This document shows, piece after piece, positions 1-9,007 of a stretch of 64,000 nucleotides of DNA. The number at the start of each line of letters is the position of its first letter. The first letter of the stretch is position 1. The position numbers were made by a program, and so were the translations under genes. This DNA is from Roseithermus sacchariphilus (GTDB taxonomy: Bacteria; Bacteroidota; Rhodothermia; Rhodothermales; MEBIC09517). Under the pieces are notes generated by a model. That model made no database searches, was not told where the DNA came from, and saw only the letters and a program-made list of their open reading frames with translations. The stretch covers positions 434,001-498,000 of the forward strand of contig CP030158.1 in assembly GCA_003285105.1 (NCBI GenBank). Direction: 5' to 3'.

Positions 1-8
1 CGGCCCCC

Positions 9-800
9 TCAAGATAGGGCTGGAGGGGGCGAAAGATGGCGGGTGAGCAAGACGAATTCGGCCGGCGTCAGTTCCTCCGCCCGGCGCCCCTCCCACCCCT
101 CCGGCAGCGCCGCCCCGGACGCCTCCGTCCAGCGGCGCAGGCTGTTGCGCAGCGTCTTGCGACGCTGGTTGAAAGCGGCCCGGACGACCTCCCGCAGCGC
201 ATCGTAGTCTACCTCCGGCTCGGCCTCGCCGAAGTGCAGGCGGACGACGGTGCTCGTGACGTCCGGCCGGGGGTAGAACACGTTCCGCGACACGTTGAAC
301 AGCCGCTCGGGGCGGGCATAGAGCTGCAGGATGACGCTGAGGATGCCGTAGGCCTTGGTTCGCGGCGCCGCGACGAGGCGGTCGGCCACTTCGCGTTGCA
401 TCATCACCACCGCCTCGCGCAGGTGCCGGCGGGCGTCGAGCAGGCCGAACAGGATGGGGCTGGTGATGTGGTAGGGCAGGTTGCCGATGACGTAGAGCCG
501 CCCGCCGCCCTTCTCGGCCACCAGCGCGGCCCAGTCCGCCGCCAGCACATCGGTGTGCCGCACGTCCAGGCGGGGGTATGCGGCCTGCAGGTAGGCCACC
601 GCCCGCTCATCGACCTCCAGCGCCGTGAGCCGGGGATGGCGCGCCAGGAGCGGCCCGGTCAGCGCCCCCGTCCCCGGCCCGATCTCGACGACGGGATCCT
701 CCGGCCCGGCCCGCAGCGCCCCGACGATCTTCCCGATCGTGTTCGGGTCCTGCAGGAAGTTCTGACCGAGACTTTTCCGGGGGCGGGGAGCCTGGGGCAT
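9..800 (-). CDS. rsmA: 16S rRNA dimethyladenosine transferase RsmA (KsgA)
   Basis: RsmA uses S-adenosylmethionine to dimethylate the two adjacent adenines near the 3' end of 16S rRNA (A1518/A1519 in E. coli numbering), a late step of small-subunit maturation. The product is 263 residues, normal for the family. RKSLGQNFL (residues 8-16) is the usual opening motif, VVEIGPGTGALT (37-48) is the SAM-binding motif I, and NLPY (107-110) is the catalytic motif IV. I chose the ATG at 800 because the family motif starts a few residues later; an upstream in-frame ATG at 827 would add nine residues without known homology. The gene is complete and ends at the window edge. Function is certain from motifs; nothing odd is seen. 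Confidence 0.96.
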   Translation of the reverse strand: MPQAPRPRKSLGQNFLQDPNTIGKIVGALRAGPEDPVVEIGPGTGALTGPLLARHPRLTALEVDERAVAYLQAAYPRLDVRHTDVLAADWAALVAEKGGGRLYVIGNLPYHITSPILFGLLDARRHLREAVVMMQREVADRLVAAPRTKAYGILSVILQLYARPERLFNVSRNVFYPRPDVTSTVVRLHFGEAEPEVDYDALREVVRAAFNQRRKTLRNSLRRWTEASGAALPEGWEGRRAEELTPAEFVLLTRHLSPPPALS

Positions 801-956
801 GGAGGCCGGGGGGCGTCGGGAAAACACAAAACGGGGAAAAGGAGAACGGGGGGCTCCCGTCGGCCGGGTCGCACGTCGTCCGGGGACCGATGTTCACCGT
901 TCGTCGTCCGGCCGTCCCACCGCCCCTCTGCACCACACGCCGGCGGACCGCCGCCC

Positions 957-2057
957 TCACCGCATCCGCTTGCGCCGGTTTCGGACGTAGTCTTCGAAGA
1001 TGAACTCGCCGAGGGTGTCCAGGCTGGCGTAGTAGGCCCGGCCGTGGTTGGCCTCGGTGAGTTCGCGGACGAAGTTTTGCAGGTAGGGATCGCGGGCGAT
1101 CATGAACGTCGTGACGCACACGCCCTCACGCCGGCAGATGACCGCTTCGTCGAGCACCTTGTTGACGATCTTCCGATCCAGGCCGAAGGCGTTGCGGTAC
1201 ATCCGGCCGTTCTCGAAGTGGCAGCTCGGCTTGCCGTCGGTGATCATGAAGATCTGCTTGTTCCGGTTCTTGCGGCGGTGCAGGATGTCCCGTGCCCGCT
1301 GCAGGCCGGCCAGCGTGTTGGTGTAGTACGGCCCCACGTTCAGGTAGGGCAGGTCCTTGATGTCGACCTCCCAGGCGTCGTTGCCGAAGGCGACGATGTC
1401 GAGCGTATCCTTCGGGTAGCGCGTCAGGATCAGCTCGGCCAGCGCCATGGCCGTCTTGCGCGCCGGCGTGATGCGATCCTCCCCGTAGAGCACCATCGAG
1501 TGCGAGAGGTCGATCATCAGCACGGTGGCCATGCTGCTGTGGTGATCCGTCTCGTAGACCTGGAAGTCGTCCTCGCGGAGCGACCACTCGCCGGCGCCGC
1601 TGCGGCGGAAGGCATTCTTGAGGGTGCCGGTGACGTCGAGCAGGTGCACATCGTCCCCGAACTGCCAGGGGCGCGTCTCCGGGAGGCGCTCGTCCCCCTG
1701 GCCGGCGAACGGGGTTTTGTGCTGCCCCCGGCCGCTCTTGCGCAGCTGGCGGAAGACCTCCTCGAGCGAGCGTTGCCGCAGGGTGCGCTCGGCGCGGGCG
1801 GTGATCCTCATCGCCCCGGTGGCCGGGTCCTCCTGCAGGTAGCCCCGTTTCTTGAGCTCCTCGATGAAGTCGCCGATGCCCATGGTCTCATCGGTCAGCC
1901 CGTAGCGGTTGTCGAGCTGCGTGAGCCAGTTGAGGGCTTCGGCGGCGTCGCCGGCGGCGTGCTGGAGCAGTTCCTGGAACAGGTCGAAGAGCTGCTCGAA
2001 GGTGGAGCGGGCGCGACCGTGGCGCCGGTCATCCCAGCGGGTATAGCGGAAACGCAT
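957..2057 (-). CDS. VWA domain protein with MIDAS motif
   Basis: A 366-residue soluble protein with no signal peptide or membrane segment. The C-terminal half (about 175-340) is a von Willebrand factor A domain: DLSHS (183-187) is the metal-ion-dependent adhesion site, and MITDGKPS is a later strand/loop typical of the fold. The N-terminal 130 residues are charged and helical. Cytoplasmic proteins of this kind usually work with a MoxR-type AAA+ ATPase, but no such ATPase gene lies in this window. The gene sits between rsmA and a saccharopine-dehydrogenase-like gene, all on the minus strand with gaps of about 90-160 bp, so co-transcription is possible but unproven. The exact client is unknown. 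Confidence 0.85.
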   Translation of the reverse strand: MRFRYTRWDDRRHGRARSTFEQLFDLFQELLQHAAGDAAEALNWLTQLDNRYGLTDETMGIGDFIEELKKRGYLQEDPATGAMRITARAERTLRQRSLEEVFRQLRKSGRGQHKTPFAGQGDERLPETRPWQFGDDVHLLDVTGTLKNAFRRSGAGEWSLREDDFQVYETDHHSSMATVLMIDLSHSMVLYGEDRITPARKTAMALAELILTRYPKDTLDIVAFGNDAWEVDIKDLPYLNVGPYYTNTLAGLQRARDILHRRKNRNKQIFMITDGKPSCHFENGRMYRNAFGLDRKIVNKVLDEAVICRREGVCVTTFMIARDPYLQNFVRELTEANHGRAYYASLDTLGEFIFEDYVRNRRKRMR

Positions 2058-2147
2058 GGCGGCAGAGGCGGGATGGCGGCAGAGGCGGGTGTCCGAACGG
2101 CGGTGAGAGGGTAAACGCGCGCCCTGCCGTGAGGTTTGGGCCAGGCG

Positions 2148-3359
2148 CTATTCCTCCGCCCGGGCCGGCTCCTCGACGGCCACCCCCTGCCGGGGATCGG
2201 TCACCTCGACGTAGCCGTCGAACCAGTGCCGGGTCACGCGCAGGCCGCTCTCGGCGATCATCTGCAGGAAGGGCTCGTAGGGCACCACGTGCTCCGGCGG
2301 GGCGGCTCCGCCTCCGGGCACCTGCTTGGACGCCACGAGGCAGGCCACCGTGGCCGCCGGGATGCTCGTACACCGCTTCATGGCCGAGAGCTGCTGCTCC
2401 GGGTTGAACGTATCCACCATCTCGTAGACCAGGGTGCGCCGCTTGCCGCCCTGAACGCCTTTGATGAGCACGCGCATGACGACCGCATCCTCGTACTCGC
2501 CGCCGAGGCGCTGACGGAACCGCCGCACGAGCAGGTCGCGGTAGGTCAGGTGCGTGCGCACGTCGATGCTCCGCTTCTCGCCAAAGCCGAGCCCGAGCAG
2601 AAACCGCATCTGGCTGGCGTGCCCCGGCCACCGGATCGTCTTGTAGTCCAGCCGGCGCACCCGCCCGACCAGCGACTCGGTCAGCGTGGAGAGCCCGCCG
2701 GCCGTGCAGAAGGCCTCCATCTCGCCAAAGGGTGCGTCGAAGACGATCCGCTCGTCGTGCGTGAGCGGCTCGACCTGCACGATCTCGCCGTTCTCGATGG
2801 CCGGGGCCGCCGTGGTGTAGTCGTCGATCACCTTCTCGGCCGACCAGGAGATGCGGAAATTGAAGGGCGGCTCGGGATGCAGCGGCACGTCGCCGACGCG
2901 CAGGTGGGCGGCATCGACCTCGTCGAACTGCTCCACGCCGTGCAGGCACAGGATGTTGATCAGACCCGGGGCCAGACCGCAGTTGGGGACGACCCACACC
3001 TGTTTCTTCCGGGCCAGGTCGTCCAGTTCGAGTTGCCGGCGCACCGTCTGCTCGCTGCCGCCCAGGTCGAAATAGTCGATCCCCATCTCGACGCACAGCC
3101 GCGCCAGGTTCGGGTTCAGGTGCGACGGCACACAGGCGATGGCGCCGTCGGTACCGCGCAGCACGGATTCCAGGACGTTGGGGTCCCGCACGTCCACCTG
3201 GAACGACCGCAGCTTGGGGCTCTGCACGGCGTCGTGCAGCTCCTGCAGCGGCCGCGCCCGGGCATCACACACCTTCACGAGGGTCACCGCGTCCCGCGTG
3301 GTCAGGTCGTACGCGATGGCCGAGCCGATGGACCCGGCGCCGATGACGGTCAACTTCAT
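2148..3359 (-). CDS. saccharopine dehydrogenase family oxidoreductase
   Basis: A 403-residue NAD(P)-dependent oxidoreductase of the saccharopine dehydrogenase fold. The N-terminus is a Rossmann domain starting immediately with MKLTVIGAGSIGSAIAYDL, whose GAGSIG is the dinucleotide-binding glycine motif; NCGLAPG (around residue 125-135) is also characteristic of the family. Start at 3359: a GGAGG ribosome-binding site lies about ten bases upstream of this ATG, and an upstream ATG at 3419 would precede the Rossmann strand by 20 unsupported residues. The family includes lysine-biosynthesis/degradation enzymes (saccharopine reductase, carboxynorspermidine synthase). The context does not identify the substrate, so only the family call is safe. 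Confidence 0.88.
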   Translation of the reverse strand: MKLTVIGAGSIGSAIAYDLTTRDAVTLVKVCDARARPLQELHDAVQSPKLRSFQVDVRDPNVLESVLRGTDGAIACVPSHLNPNLARLCVEMGIDYFDLGGSEQTVRRQLELDDLARKKQVWVVPNCGLAPGLINILCLHGVEQFDEVDAAHLRVGDVPLHPEPPFNFRISWSAEKVIDDYTTAAPAIENGEIVQVEPLTHDERIVFDAPFGEMEAFCTAGGLSTLTESLVGRVRRLDYKTIRWPGHASQMRFLLGLGFGEKRSIDVRTHLTYRDLLVRRFRQRLGGEYEDAVVMRVLIKGVQGGKRRTLVYEMVDTFNPEQQLSAMKRCTSIPAATVACLVASKQVPGGGAAPPEHVVPYEPFLQMIAESGLRVTRHWFDGYVEVTDPRQGVAVEEPARAEE

Positions 3360-3518
3360 GAGTGATGAACCTCCAGTACGGTAGGATGAGCAGGGGTACA
3401 ACCGGTAACCGCGATACAACGGACGAGTCCCGCCCTCAGGTTTCGCGGAGCCCGAGAGTTTTCGACGCGAGGGCGATGCGGGCCGGGCGTGCGAGCCGGG
3501 CGGCTCCGCCCGGGCGGC

Positions 3519-5183
3519 TCAGCCCAGGCCCTCGACGCCCGCCTCGGACGCCCCCAGCCTTCGCACGACGAGCGTGGCCGCGGCGATCAGCAGCATCAGC
3601 AGCACGCTGTAGGCCGCCGCACCGCCGAAGTCGTAGAGCCGCAGGTGAGCCAGGATCTCGACGCTGATGGGGCGGTTGCTGTAGATGTACAGCATGATCG
3701 ACGCCACGAACTCGCCCAGCGCCGCCACGAACGTCAGCAACGTGCCGGCCAGGATGCCCGGGGCGATGATGGGCAGCACCACCCGGCGCAGCGTCGTGCC
3801 AAAAGACGCGCCCAGATCCGCCGACGCCTCCGAGAGGCGGTCGTCGTACCGCTCCAGCGCCGCCGTCGTCGAGCGCACGACGAACGGGATGTGGCGGATG
3901 AAATAGGCCAGCGGCACCATCCAGAACGACCCGACGAGCACCTGCCCCAGGGTCAGCACCGTGGGCTCGTTGAAGGCGACGATCAGGTTCACGGCGATGA
4001 CGGTGCCGGGGATGGCGAAGGGCAGCACCGCCAGGAGCCGGACCAGCCCGCGCCCGGGCAGCCGCCCCTTGACGATGAACAGCGCCGCCGCCACCCCGAA
4101 GAGCACGTTGCCCAGCGTGGCCAGCGTGGCCATCTGCAGGCTGTTGAGGATCGGCTGGAGCACGTCCGGGTCGCGGAACAGGTCCAGGTAATTGGCCACG
4201 GTATAGCGGGCGGGCAGGATCTGGTACGTCCACGCCCCCTCCTGCGCAAAGGAGATGAGCAGGACCGTCGCGATCGGCAGGAGCAGGAACAGCAACAACC
4301 CGACGGCTCCGGCGAGGGCCAGGGCCCGGGCCCAGCCTCGCCGCACCGGCAGCGGCGGCGCCGCCGTCCCCTTGGCTGCCCCCACCGCCTGCCGCCGGCC
4401 CGACCACTCGATCAGCACCAGGAACGCCAGGCAGATCGCCGTCAGCACCACCGACACCGTGGCCGAGAGGTCCAGGTTGCCGTTCGTCTTGTAGTTGTAG
4501 ATCTGCAACGTCAGAAACGGCTCCGTCCCGGCAAACAGCAGCGGCGCCGTGAACGACGCCATCGACACCATGAACACGAGCAGCGCCGCGCTCACGAGCG
4601 CCGGACGCAGCAGCGGCAGCATCACCCGGCGAAAGGTCATCCACGGTGAAGCGCCGAGGTCCGCCGAGGCCTCCAGCAGGCTACCGTCGAACCCCCGCAG
4701 CGCCGCCGTGACGAACAGGTAGAAGTAGACGTAAAAACTGTAGACGTGTACGAGCCACACGGCCCAGAGGCCTTCGAAGGCGAAGGGCACCTCCTCTAGC
4801 CCCAGGAGCGCCTGCAGGCTGCGCGGCAGGATCCCGCTCTCGCCGTAGAGGAACAGGAAGGCCAGCACACCCACCAGCGGCGGCAACGCCAGCGGCAGCG
4901 CCGCCAGCGCCATCAGCGTCCGCCGCAGCGGAAACGCATAGCGGAAGAACAGATACGCCAGCGCCGTCCCCAGCCCCCCCGCGCCGAGCACCGTGTACAC
5001 CGAGATCATCACCGAATTCACCAGCGCCCGGACGTTGGCCGATTGCCACGACGAGAACACGGCCCGCAGCTGGTCCCCGTCCAGCCCGGCCCCCACCATG
5101 CGCAGACTCGGATACAGCACGTAGCCCAGCAGGACGATCAGAACGGGCAGCAGGAGCAGCCAGGTGCCACGGCGGGAGAGCAT
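3519..5183 (-). CDS. ABC transporter permease, two fused permease domains (ThiP/FbpB type)
   Basis: An inner-membrane permease of 554 residues made of two homologous halves, each with about six transmembrane helices and an EAA loop that docks on the ATPase. The loops are visible as EASADLGASPWMTFRR in the first half and EASADLGASFGTTLRR in the second. Fused double permeases of this kind import ferric iron, thiamine or related small ligands through a periplasmic binding protein. Neither a binding protein nor an ATPase is adjacent, so the partners must be elsewhere. Start at 5183 places the first hydrophobic helix directly after MLSRRGTW; the longer upstream reading would add an arginine-rich extension. 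The gene is transcribed divergently from the acyl-AMP ligase fusion at 5471. Substrate is undetermined. Confidence 0.88.
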   Translation of the reverse strand: MLSRRGTWLLLLPVLIVLLGYVLYPSLRMVGAGLDGDQLRAVFSSWQSANVRALVNSVMISVYTVLGAGGLGTALAYLFFRYAFPLRRTLMALAALPLALPPLVGVLAFLFLYGESGILPRSLQALLGLEEVPFAFEGLWAVWLVHVYSFYVYFYLFVTAALRGFDGSLLEASADLGASPWMTFRRVMLPLLRPALVSAALLVFMVSMASFTAPLLFAGTEPFLTLQIYNYKTNGNLDLSATVSVVLTAICLAFLVLIEWSGRRQAVGAAKGTAAPPLPVRRGWARALALAGAVGLLLFLLLPIATVLLISFAQEGAWTYQILPARYTVANYLDLFRDPDVLQPILNSLQMATLATLGNVLFGVAAALFIVKGRLPGRGLVRLLAVLPFAIPGTVIAVNLIVAFNEPTVLTLGQVLVGSFWMVPLAYFIRHIPFVVRSTTAALERYDDRLSEASADLGASFGTTLRRVVLPIIAPGILAGTLLTFVAALGEFVASIMLYIYSNRPISVEILAHLRLYDFGGAAAYSVLLMLLIAAATLVVRRLGASEAGVEGLG

Positions 5184-5289
5184 GAGACGGTCGGATGAGG
5201 GTTCGTGGGACGAGGCGCCCCGCCGGAACCGGGGGCGCCGGCGGAGAGCGAAAGGACGCACCGGCTCCCGACCGGGTCCAGCCCCCACC

Positions 5290-5345
5290 TTGAATTTCCG
5301 TAGGCATTCTTTGATTCTTGGGCTATTTTAAGTAGGATCTGCCCT
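5290..5345 (+). promoter_or_regulatory. A+T-rich island between divergent genes, candidate promoter
   Basis: The gap between the permease and the fusion gene contains the only clearly A+T-rich patch in this neighbourhood. On the plus strand TTGATT (5311-5316) and TAGGAT (5333-5338) are separated by 16 bases, resembling a sigma-70-type -35/-10 pair, which would give a leader of about 125 bases to the ATG at 5471. A Bacteroidota-type TTTG also begins at 5310. This is pattern matching only; the match is weak and the reverse direction could equally be served from here. Confidence 0.3.
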
Positions 5346-5470
5346 CGCATCCGGCGGATGCCCCCGGATCGCGCGAAGGCCCCCATCTCGGAACGAGTCT
5401 CTACGCGCCGGTACGGTTCACGAACGAGGGTTCACGAACAACGGTACACGGTAACCAGATCATTCTCTTT

Positions 5471-8400
5471 ATGAGCCCGTCTCGCACCGCTTCCTCTCCC
5501 CGTTTCGCCACCCTGATCGACCTGCTCCGGCACCGTGCCCACCACACCCCGGACCGCCTCGCCTACACGTTCCTCCCCGACGGGGAAACCGACGCCGGAG
5601 CCCCGGCCGTCTCGCTGACCTACGGGGAACTCGACCGGCAGGCCCGGGCCATCGCGGCGCGGCTGCAGGCGGTGAAGGCCGCGGGGGAGCGCGCGCTGCT
5701 GCTCTACCCTTCCGGGCTGGAATACATCGCGGCGTTCTTCGGATGCCTCTATGCCGGGGTGACGGCGGTGCCGGCCTACCCGCCCCGCAAAAACCGCTCG
5801 CTCGACCGCATCGACGGCATAGTGACCGATGCGAAGGCCACGCTCGTGCTGACAACCACGCCCATCCTGTCGATGATCGAACGGCACCTGGCCGAACACC
5901 CCGACCTGGGCGTGGCGCACGAGATCCCGACCGACACGCTCCCGCTCGACCATGCCGACGACTGGGTGCCGCCGGCCGTCGATGCCGACACCCTGGCCTT
6001 CCTGCAGTACACCTCCGGCTCGACGGGCTCGCCCAAGGGGGTCATGGTCAGCCACGGCAACCTGCTGCACAACGAAGCGGTCATGCAGCGGGCTTTCCAG
6101 ACCCACGAGGACTCGCGGGTGGCCAGCTGGTTGCCGCTCTACCACGACATGGGGCTCATCGGCATGGTGCTGCAGCCGCTCTACGCCGGCTTCCCCTGCG
6201 TCTTCACCGCCCCCGTCGCCTTCCTCCAGAAGCCGATCCGCTGGCTGCGGATGATCTCCGCCCACCGGGCGACGATCAGCGGCGGCCCCGACTTCGCCTA
6301 CGACCTCTGCGCCCGCAAGATCACCCCGGACCAGTGTGAAGGTCTGGATCTGAGTTCCTGGGAAGTGGCCTTCAACGGCTCCGAGCCCGTGCGCGCCGAG
6401 ACCATCGAGCGTTTCACCGAAGCCTTTGCGCCCTATGGCTTCCGCCGCGAGGCCTTCGTGCCGTGCTACGGCCTGGCCGAGGCCACGCTGTTCGTCACCG
6501 GAATGCCCAAGCACGAGCCGCCCCGCATCGACCTGGTCGACGCCGACGCCCTGACCCGGCACGAGGTGGTCCGCGGGCCGTCTGCGGAAACCCGGCCCCT
6601 GGTCAGCTCGGGCCGCCCCTGGGACGGCGTGGAGGTCCGCATCGTCAACCCCGACACGCGGGCGCTGTGCGCCCCCGGCGAGGTCGGCGAGATCTGGGTC
6701 TCGGGCCACAGCGTCGCCCGGGGCTACTGGCAACGGCCCGAGGAGACGGCCGAGACGTTCGCTGCCGTGCCGGCCGATGCCCACGGCACCCCCGCCCTGC
6801 GTACGGGCGACCTGGGCTTCCTCCAGGACGACCACCTGTACGTGACCGGCCGGCTCAAGGACCTCATCATCATCCGCGGCCGCAACCACTACCCGCAGGA
6901 CATCGAGGCCACGGTGGCCCGCGCCCACCCGGCGCTGCGCCCCGGCGCCGGGGCCGCCTTCGCCATCTCCGTCGACGGCGAAGAGCACCTGGCCATCGTG
7001 CAGGAGGTGCGGCGTAGCGCCCTGCGCGACCTCGACGTGGAGGCCGTCATTGGCGCCATCCGCCGGGCCGTCTCCGAGGAACACGAACTCTACGCCCACA
7101 CCGTCGTGCTCCTCAAAACCGGCAGCCTGCCCAAGACGACCAGCGGCAAGATCCAGCGCAGGGCCTGCCATGCAGCCCTGCTGGCCGGCACGCTGCACGA
7201 GGTCGGGCGCGACGCCCCGGCCGCCGAACCGACTGACAAACCGGCGCCGAACGGGGCGCTCGACCGCGCCGCGCTCCGGGTGCTGCCGCCCGACGAACGG
7301 CGGCCGCTCATCGCCTATCGCCTCCAGCAACTCGTCGCCCGCGCCCTCAAGCTCCCCCTCGCCCGCGTCGACCGGCAGCAGCCCCTGGGCGCCCTCGGCC
7401 TGGACTCGCTGGACGTCGTCGAACTCAAGCTCGCCATCGAAACCGACCTGGGCGTGTCGCTGGCCGTAGACGAGGAACTGAACGACCTCAGCATCGACCG
7501 GATCGCCCGGAAGCTCTCGGCCCAGTTCACCCCGGGGAGCGCCGGCGACGAACCGGCCGACGAAGCGCCGGCCGGACCCGTCGAGACGGACCTCTTCGCC
7601 AAGTGCGACACCGACGGCGGCTACTTCGGCACGTACCGGCTGCAGAAGGACACGTACTTCACGCAGCCCGTGCTGGAGGGACCCATCGGCCCCCACATGC
7701 GCTTCCAGGGGCGGGAGGTCATCACGTGGTCGATCAACAACTACCTCGGCATCGCGCAGGACCCGCACGTGCACGAGCGGGCGCGCCGCGCCATCGAGGA
7801 GCACGGGCCCTGGTCCCCCATGGGCTCGCGCCTGATGACGGGCAACACCGAGCGGCACATGGCCCTGGAACGCCGCCTGGCCCGCTACCTCCAGAAGGAA
7901 GCTTCCATCGTCTGGAACTATGGCTACATGGGGGTCATGGGCACCATCGCCTCGCTCGTCAACGGCAACGACACGGTCATCATCGACAGCCTCTCGCACG
8001 CCTGCATCGTCGACGGGGCGATGGTGGCCGCCGCCGGCAAGCCGTTCCGCGTCTTCCGCCACAACGACCTCGACAGCCTGGAGAGCCAGCTCCGCGCCGC
8101 CCACGAGAAACGACGCGGCGGCATCCTCGTCGTCACCGAAGGCGTCTTCGGCATGACCGGCGACCTGGCGCCGCTGCCCGAGATCTGTGACCTGGTCGAA
8201 CGCTACGGTGCCCGCCTGTTCGTCGACGACGCCCACGGCTTCGGCATCATGGGCCCGACGGGCGCCGGCACCGCCGAACACCTCGGCGTGCAGGACCGCC
8301 TCGACCTCTACTTCGGCACCTTCGCCAAGTCGTTCGCCGCCATCGGCGGCGTGACGGCCGGGGACGAGCGCGTGGTCGACTATATCCGCTACAATGCCCG

Positions 8401-8851
8401 CACGAACATCTTCGCCAAGAGCCTGCCGATGGTCTACATCGAAGCCGTCGACGCGGCGCTGGACCTGATCGAGCAGGGCGAGGCCCGGCGGGCACAGGTC
8501 TGGCACATCGCCCGGCGCCTGCAAACCGGCCTGGCCGAACTGGGCTTCGACATCGGCAGCACCGCCTCGCCGATCACGCCGGTCTACGTCCCGGCCGGCG
8601 ATGAAGCCACCACGCTCCGGGCCATCCGCATGCTGCGGGACGAACTCGGCATCTTCGCCTCGGCCGTCACCTACCCGGTCGTCCCCCGGGGCGTCATGCT
8701 CTTCCGCCTGACCTCCACCGCCGCACACACGGACGAGGACGTGGACCGCACCCTGGAGGCCTTCCGCATCCTCCGCGACCGGCTGAACCTGCGACACGTC
8801 ACCGGGGACGGCAGCGTGGGATCGGTCAACCTGACCGGCCGTGCCTCCTGA
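5471..8851 (+). CDS. fatty acyl-AMP ligase / acyl carrier / alpha-oxoamine synthase fusion
   Basis: A 1126-residue, three-part enzyme. Residues about 1-590 are a fatty acyl-AMP ligase: YTSGSTGSPKG (180-190) is the P-loop-like A3 motif, and GRLKDLIIIRGRNHYP (about 460-475) is the C-terminal hinge typical of fatty acyl-AMP ligases. Residues about 610-690 are an acyl carrier domain with GLDSLD; Ser646 is the predicted phosphopantetheine site. Residues about 720-1110 are a PLP-dependent alpha-oxoamine synthase (serine palmitoyltransferase/AONS family), with DDAHGFG (919-925) and Lys953 in GTFAKSF as the predicted Schiff-base lysine. The plausible chemistry is activation of a fatty acid, loading on the carrier, then decarboxylative condensation with an amino acid (serine or cysteate) to a 3-keto long-chain base. 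A fatty-acid-hydroxylase gene follows. The amino-acid substrate is inferred, not shown. Confidence 0.9.
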   Translation: MSPSRTASSPRFATLIDLLRHRAHHTPDRLAYTFLPDGETDAGAPAVSLTYGELDRQARAIAARLQAVKAAGERALLLYPSGLEYIAAFFGCLYAGVTAVPAYPPRKNRSLDRIDGIVTDAKATLVLTTTPILSMIERHLAEHPDLGVAHEIPTDTLPLDHADDWVPPAVDADTLAFLQYTSGSTGSPKGVMVSHGNLLHNEAVMQRAFQTHEDSRVASWLPLYHDMGLIGMVLQPLYAGFPCVFTAPVAFLQKPIRWLRMISAHRATISGGPDFAYDLCARKITPDQCEGLDLSSWEVAFNGSEPVRAETIERFTEAFAPYGFRREAFVPCYGLAEATLFVTGMPKHEPPRIDLVDADALTRHEVVRGPSAETRPLVSSGRPWDGVEVRIVNPDTRALCAPGEVGEIWVSGHSVARGYWQRPEETAETFAAVPADAHGTPALRTGDLGFLQDDHLYVTGRLKDLIIIRGRNHYPQDIEATVARAHPALRPGAGAAFAISVDGEEHLAIVQEVRRSALRDLDVEAVIGAIRRAVSEEHELYAHTVVLLKTGSLPKTTSGKIQRRACHAALLAGTLHEVGRDAPAAEPTDKPAPNGALDRAALRVLPPDERRPLIAYRLQQLVARALKLPLARVDRQQPLGALGLDSLDVVELKLAIETDLGVSLAVDEELNDLSIDRIARKLSAQFTPGSAGDEPADEAPAGPVETDLFAKCDTDGGYFGTYRLQKDTYFTQPVLEGPIGPHMRFQGREVITWSINNYLGIAQDPHVHERARRAIEEHGPWSPMGSRLMTGNTERHMALERRLARYLQKEASIVWNYGYMGVMGTIASLVNGNDTVIIDSLSHACIVDGAMVAAAGKPFRVFRHNDLDSLESQLRAAHEKRRGGILVVTEGVFGMTGDLAPLPEICDLVERYGARLFVDDAHGFGIMGPTGAGTAEHLGVQDRLDLYFGTFAKSFAAIGGVTAGDERVVDYIRYNARTNIFAKSLPMVYIEAVDAALDLIEQGEARRAQVWHIARRLQTGLAELGFDIGSTASPITPVYVPAGDEATTLRAIRMLRDELGIFASAVTYPVVPRGVMLFRLTSTAAHTDEDVDRTLEAFRILRDRLNLRHVTGDGSVGSVNLTGRAS

Positions 8852-9007
8852 CCTGCCCCCGCCTCGCAACCTCCCCCGGTCCGGCTGCGTTTTCCCTCTT
8901 GTCAAAGCATTCCGTCGATGCGATCATACAGGGAGCTCGCATCGACCGGTGACGCATCGACCCGGTACGGTATCGCACGGCATCCACCAACCCGTCCCCA
9001 TCGACCC

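Noticed and set aside
36-2114. Long plus-strand open frame antisense to rsmA and the VWA gene
   Set aside because: High-GC antisense shadow; its translation is arginine/glycine/valine low-complexity with no motif, while the opposite strand encodes clear RsmA and VWA proteins.
5432-8905. 1157-residue minus-strand open frame opposite the acyl-AMP ligase fusion
   Set aside because: Antisense to a gene with complete catalytic motifs in three domains; composition is that of a reverse-complement shadow.
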